This document shows positions 60,776-64,000 of a stretch of 64,000 bases of DNA, in pieces. The notes beneath the pieces are model-generated. The model did not search any database and was not told the DNA's origin. It was given only the letters and a program-made list of their open reading frames with translations. The DNA comes from Thermohalobaculum xanthum (GTDB lineage Bacteria; Pseudomonadota; Alphaproteobacteria; Rhodobacterales; Rhodobacteraceae): contig NZ_JAEHHL010000004.1 of assembly GCF_016623495.1 (NCBI RefSeq), forward strand, positions 232,503 to 296,502, written 5' to 3'. A program made the translations under genes and the position numbers. Every line of letters begins with the position of its first letter. The first letter of the stretch is position 1.

Positions 60776-60915
60776 CGCGGGCGGCACCGTCGCCACGGCC
60801 GCGATCCCGCGCGACAGGGCGCACGCTTGCCAGCGTGCCGGCGCCCGCCTAGACACGAGTGAGGACAAGAGGGAGCGCGCCGACGCGCGGGACCCCCCGA
60901 GGGAGGGAGAAGCCG

Positions 60916-61887
60916 ATGAGTGCCGATACCGTCGTCACGTTTCAGGACCGCATGCTTTCGCTGGGCCTCGCCCGCGTTTCCGAGGCGGCGGCGATCGCGT
61001 CTGCACGCCTGATCGGGCGCGGCGACGAGAAGGCGGCCGACGCTGCCGCGGTCGCGGCGATGCGCTCCGAGCTCAACAAGCTCGATATCCGCGGCGTCGT
61101 GGTGATCGGTGAGGGCGAGCGCGACGAGGCGCCGATGCTGTATATCGGCGAGCAGGTCGGAACCGGTGCCGGTCCAGAGGTCGACATCGCACTCGACCCG
61201 CTGGAGGGCACCACGCTTACCGCCAAGGCTATGCCCAACGCGCTCACGGTGATCGCCATGGGGCCTCGCGGCTCGATGCTGCATGCACCCGACGTCTACA
61301 TGGACAAGCTTGCCATCGGCCCCGGTTTTCCGGATGGCGTCGTGAGCCTCGAGATGAGCCCGCGCGCGCGCGTCGAGGCTCTGGCGAAGGCCAAGGGGTG
61401 CCCGCCCTCGGACATCACGGTCTGCATCCTCGAGCGCCCGCGCCATGCCGAGCTGATTGCGGGCGTGCGCGAGACCGGAGCATCGATCCGCCTGATCACG
61501 GATGGCGACGTTGCGGGGGTGATCCACTGTGCCGAACCCGACGAGACCGGGATTGACATGTATATGGGGTCGGGCGGTGCACCCGAGGGTGTCCTGGCGG
61601 CGGCGGCGCTGAAATGCATGGGCGGGCAGATCCTCGGCCGGCTGCTGTTCCGCAACGACGGCGAGATCGCGCGCGCGCGGAAGGCGGGGATCGAGGATCT
61701 CGATCGCATCTACACCCGCGACGACATGGTCAGCGCCGACGTGATCTTCGCCGCGACGGGCGTGACGGACGGCTCGATCCTGAAGGGGGCGCATCGCGAT
61801 GGGCCCTATCTTCAGACCGACACGATCCTGATGCGCTCGCGCACGGGCTCGGTGCGGCGGCTGCGGTACCGCACCCGCAACTTCTGA
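60916..61887 (+). CDS. glpX: Class II fructose-1,6-bisphosphatase
   Basis: 323 residues. Removes the 1-phosphate of fructose-1,6-bisphosphate in gluconeogenesis. Metal and substrate motifs: GEGERDEAPMLYIGE near 65, DPLEGTTLTAKAMPNAL near 94-110, YMDKLAIGPGF, LITDGDVAG and GSGGAPEGVLAAAALKC. Li+-sensitive class II enzyme with full length. ATG 60916 is preceded by GGGAGGGAG. Confidence 0.94.
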   Translation: MSADTVVTFQDRMLSLGLARVSEAAAIASARLIGRGDEKAADAAAVAAMRSELNKLDIRGVVVIGEGERDEAPMLYIGEQVGTGAGPEVDIALDPLEGTTLTAKAMPNALTVIAMGPRGSMLHAPDVYMDKLAIGPGFPDGVVSLEMSPRARVEALAKAKGCPPSDITVCILERPRHAELIAGVRETGASIRLITDGDVAGVIHCAEPDETGIDMYMGSGGAPEGVLAAAALKCMGGQILGRLLFRNDGEIARARKAGIEDLDRIYTRDDMVSADVIFAATGVTDGSILKGAHRDGPYLQTDTILMRSRTGSVRRLRYRTRNF

Positions 61888-61927
61888 CGCGCGGCGTGCG
61901 GCCCGCGTCGTGGCACTGGAAGCCGTC

Positions 61928-63697
61928 ATGAGCGATCGCCCCGCCCTGTTCGGCGTGACCGCCTCGGTGACCGGCCGGCGCTGGCTGGGGCCGGATGCGG
62001 CGGTCGAGCGGCTCGGGCTGGCGATCGCGCAGGCGGCGGAGGTGCCAGAGATCGTCGGCCGGGTGCTTGCCGCACGCGGCGTGCTGCCCGAGGATGCGGT
62101 CAGCTATCTCGAACCCAGGCTGCGCGACCTGATGCCCGACCCCTCGATGCTGGCGGACATGGATGTCGCCGCCGAGCGGCTGGTGCGCGCGGTCCGTGAC
62201 GGTCAGGCCGTTGCGATCTTCGGGGATTACGACGTGGACGGCGCGGCCTCGGCCGCGCTCTTGCGGCTGTGGCTGGGCGCCATGGGCACCGCGGCAACGG
62301 TCTACATCCCCGACAGGATCGACGAGGGGTACGGCCCCAATGTTCCGGCAATGCAGGCCTTGTCGGCGGCGCATGACCTGATCGTCTGCGTCGACTGCGG
62401 CACGCTCAGCCACGAGCCTCTGGCGGCGGCGCGCGATGCCGGGGCCGAGGTGATCGTGGTCGACCACCATCTTGCCGGGGAAACCTTGCCGCCCGCGGTC
62501 GCCGTGGTGAACCCGAACCGGCACGACGACGCTTCGGCCCAGGGACATCTCTGCGCCGCGGGCGTCGTGTTCCTGTTGCTTGTGGCAGCGAACCGCCTGA
62601 TCCGGGTCGCGGGCGGGCGCGAGGTGCCGCTGATCGACCTGCTCGACCTGGTGGCGGTCGCGACCGTGGCCGATGTCGCGCCACTGATCGGTCTGAACCG
62701 CGCCTTCGTTCGCCAGGGGCTCGCGGTTCTGGCCCGGCGCGGACGGCCCGGGCTCGCGGCATTGGCCGACGTCGCCCGGTTGCGGGCGCCGCCGGGCTCG
62801 CGCGATCTCGGCTTCGTGCTGGGACCACGGATCAATGCTGGTGGCCGGGTGGGACGCGCCGGCCTCGGGGTCGAGCTTCTCACGACGGCCGATCCGGCGG
62901 TTGCCGCGCGGCTCGCCGCCGAGCTTGACCTGCTGAACGAGGAGCGCCGGCGCATCGAGGCCGAGGTTCTCGACGCCGCGATCAGGCAGGTCGAGACGCG
63001 CGATCCCGCGGCGCCGCTGGCCTGGGCCGCCGGACCGGGCTGGCATCCCGGCGTGGTGGGGATCGTCGCCGCGCGCCTCAAGGAGCGCTTCAACCGACCC
63101 GCCGTGGTAATCGGGATCGACGCGGGCGAAGGCAAGGGCTCGGGCCGCTCGATCCCGGGCGTCGATCTTGGCTCGGCGGTCGGGGCACTGGCGCGCGAGG
63201 GCGTGCTGATCAAGGGGGGCGGGCACCGCATGGCCGCGGGTCTGACGGTGGCCGAGGACCGGCTCGAAGACGCGATGGCCGAACTGGCCGCGCTTCTTGC
63301 GCGGCAGGGCGCCGGCGCCGAGGGGCCGCGCGATCTCAGGATCGACGGAAGCCTGTCGCCCGCCGCCGCGACCGCGGAGCTCGTGGCGCACCTGGAGGCC
63401 GCTGGCCCCTTCGGACAGGCCAACCCCGCCCCGCGCCTGGCCTTCGGCGACGTGATCCCTTCGGGTGCGCGCATCGTCGGGCAGGGGCACTGCCAGATCC
63501 GGCTGTCCGCTCCGGGGCGGGGCGGCGCGCTGGCGGGCATTGCCTTCGGCGCGCGGGACAGCGGCATCGCCGAGCTCTTCGAGGCGCGGGCCGCGGCGCG
63601 CGCGCCGGTCCATGTGGCGGGGCGGCTCGAGATCGACGACTGGGGCGGGACGCGGCGGGCAAAGTTGCGGATCGAGGATGCCGCGCCGGCAAGCTGA
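61928..63697 (+). CDS. recJ: Single-stranded-DNA-specific exonuclease RecJ
   Basis: 589 residues. 5' to 3' ssDNA exonuclease for recombination and repair. DHH motifs: IFGDYDVDGAASAALL near 99 (motif I), VCVDCGT (motif II), VIVVDHHLAGE (motif III), VATVADVAPLIGLNR, then the DHHA1 region KGSGRSIPGVDLG and KGGGHRMAAGLTV, and a C-terminal OB-like domain. ATG 61928 is preferred over GTG 61910 because GGAAG lies six bases before it. Confidence 0.94.
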   Translation: MSDRPALFGVTASVTGRRWLGPDAAVERLGLAIAQAAEVPEIVGRVLAARGVLPEDAVSYLEPRLRDLMPDPSMLADMDVAAERLVRAVRDGQAVAIFGDYDVDGAASAALLRLWLGAMGTAATVYIPDRIDEGYGPNVPAMQALSAAHDLIVCVDCGTLSHEPLAAARDAGAEVIVVDHHLAGETLPPAVAVVNPNRHDDASAQGHLCAAGVVFLLLVAANRLIRVAGGREVPLIDLLDLVAVATVADVAPLIGLNRAFVRQGLAVLARRGRPGLAALADVARLRAPPGSRDLGFVLGPRINAGGRVGRAGLGVELLTTADPAVAARLAAELDLLNEERRRIEAEVLDAAIRQVETRDPAAPLAWAAGPGWHPGVVGIVAARLKERFNRPAVVIGIDAGEGKGSGRSIPGVDLGSAVGALAREGVLIKGGGHRMAAGLTVAEDRLEDAMAELAALLARQGAGAEGPRDLRIDGSLSPAAATAELVAHLEAAGPFGQANPAPRLAFGDVIPSGARIVGQGHCQIRLSAPGRGGALAGIAFGARDSGIAELFEARAAARAPVHVAGRLEIDDWGGTRRAKLRIEDAAPAS

Positions 63698-63764
63698 AAA
63701 GCCGAACGATTCGCCCTTGATCGGCTGGGGCCTTTTCGCTATCCACCCTCCACCTGACCGGTCT

Positions 63765-63840
63765 GCACCCTTCGTCTAGCGGTCTAGGACGTCGCCCTTT
63801 CACGGCGAAAACACGGGTTCGAGTCCCGTAGGGTGTACCA
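63765..63840 (+). tRNA. tRNA-Glu (TTC)
   Basis: 76-base cloverleaf with encoded CCA. Acceptor GCACCCT pairs AGGGTGT (first pair G-U). Anticodon stem TCGCC/GGCGA with loop CTTTCAC, anticodon TTC. T-arm contains GGTTCGAGTCC. Confidence 0.95.
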
Positions 63841-63892
63841 CCGGCAGGGCTTGACGGGCAGGGCGAAAAGGTCCATATGCGCGTCTCGCTGA

Positions 63893-63968
63893 GCGCCCTT
63901 CGTCTAGCGGTCTAGGACATCGCCCTCTCACGGCGAAAACACGGGTTCGAGTCCCGTAGGGCGTACCA
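63893..63968 (+). tRNA. tRNA-Glu (CTC)
   Basis: 76-base cloverleaf with encoded CCA, 52 bases after the TTC gene. Loop CTCTCAC gives anticodon CTC. It differs from the first tRNA at four positions only, including a paired change in the acceptor stem. Confidence 0.93.
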
Positions 63969-64000
63969 TCCCTCCCAGAAATGAATGTCCCCTGCGACCT

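Overview
The window is chromosomal DNA of a high-GC alphaproteobacterium, most likely a Rhodobacterales (Rhodobacteraceae) species. This is inferred from gene content: the order aminotransferase - hom - glpX - recJ, a class I PHA synthase, a SAM-II riboswitch before metZ, a cytoplasmic SoeABC-type sulfite dehydrogenase, GcvT-fused FAD demethylases, and several small proteins typical of that family. No prophage, insertion sequence, CRISPR array or replication origin was seen; genes are densely packed and many overlap by 1-4 bases.

Positions 1-20.6 kb: a DEAD-box helicase runs off the left edge. It is followed by a region rich in N-methyl compound catabolism: creatinase (creatine to sarcosine + urea), two different FAD/GcvT dehydrogenases of the sarcosine/dimethylglycine type, a homocysteine S-methyltransferase, an ASCH-domain protein, a quinone-oxidoreductase-like protein and an MttB-family methyltransferase without pyrrolysine. 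Together they suggest stripping of methyl groups from betaine, dimethylglycine, sarcosine or creatine into folate and methionine pools. Two XRE-type regulators here each have clear inverted repeats at their own promoters. Also present are a LysE exporter, an M20 amidohydrolase, a SIMPL-domain protein, a MaoC-like hydratase and a DUF1045-like protein that has lost catalytic motif residues.

20.7-36.7 kb: a soeABC sulfite dehydrogenase operon has an alpha/beta hydrolase gene inserted between soeA and soeB. Next come a GntR regulator with a palindromic operator, a four-gene peptide/opine-type ABC importer, a 2OG-Fe(II) oxygenase, and a LysR gene divergent from a two-gene unit. That unit pairs a PhyH-type Fe(II)/2OG oxygenase with an HD-domain protein carrying all six residues expected for a mixed-valent di-iron site. 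It mirrors the PhnY/PhnZ C-P bond cleavage pair and is the best candidate for an undescribed catabolic system in the window.

36.8-43.4 kb: a minus-strand cluster of four glycosyltransferases, a histidine phosphatase and a methyltransferase, likely for a surface glycan or glycolipid.

43.7-57.7 kb: a large MscS channel, a TauE/SafE exporter with its TIGR02186 partner, a GST, two alpha/beta hydrolases (one without its nucleophile serine), metZ under a SAM-II riboswitch, folE, a LysR regulator and phaC.

57.8-64 kb: a small lipoprotein, then aminotransferase - hom - glpX - recJ, then two tandem tRNA-Glu genes with TTC and CTC anticodons.
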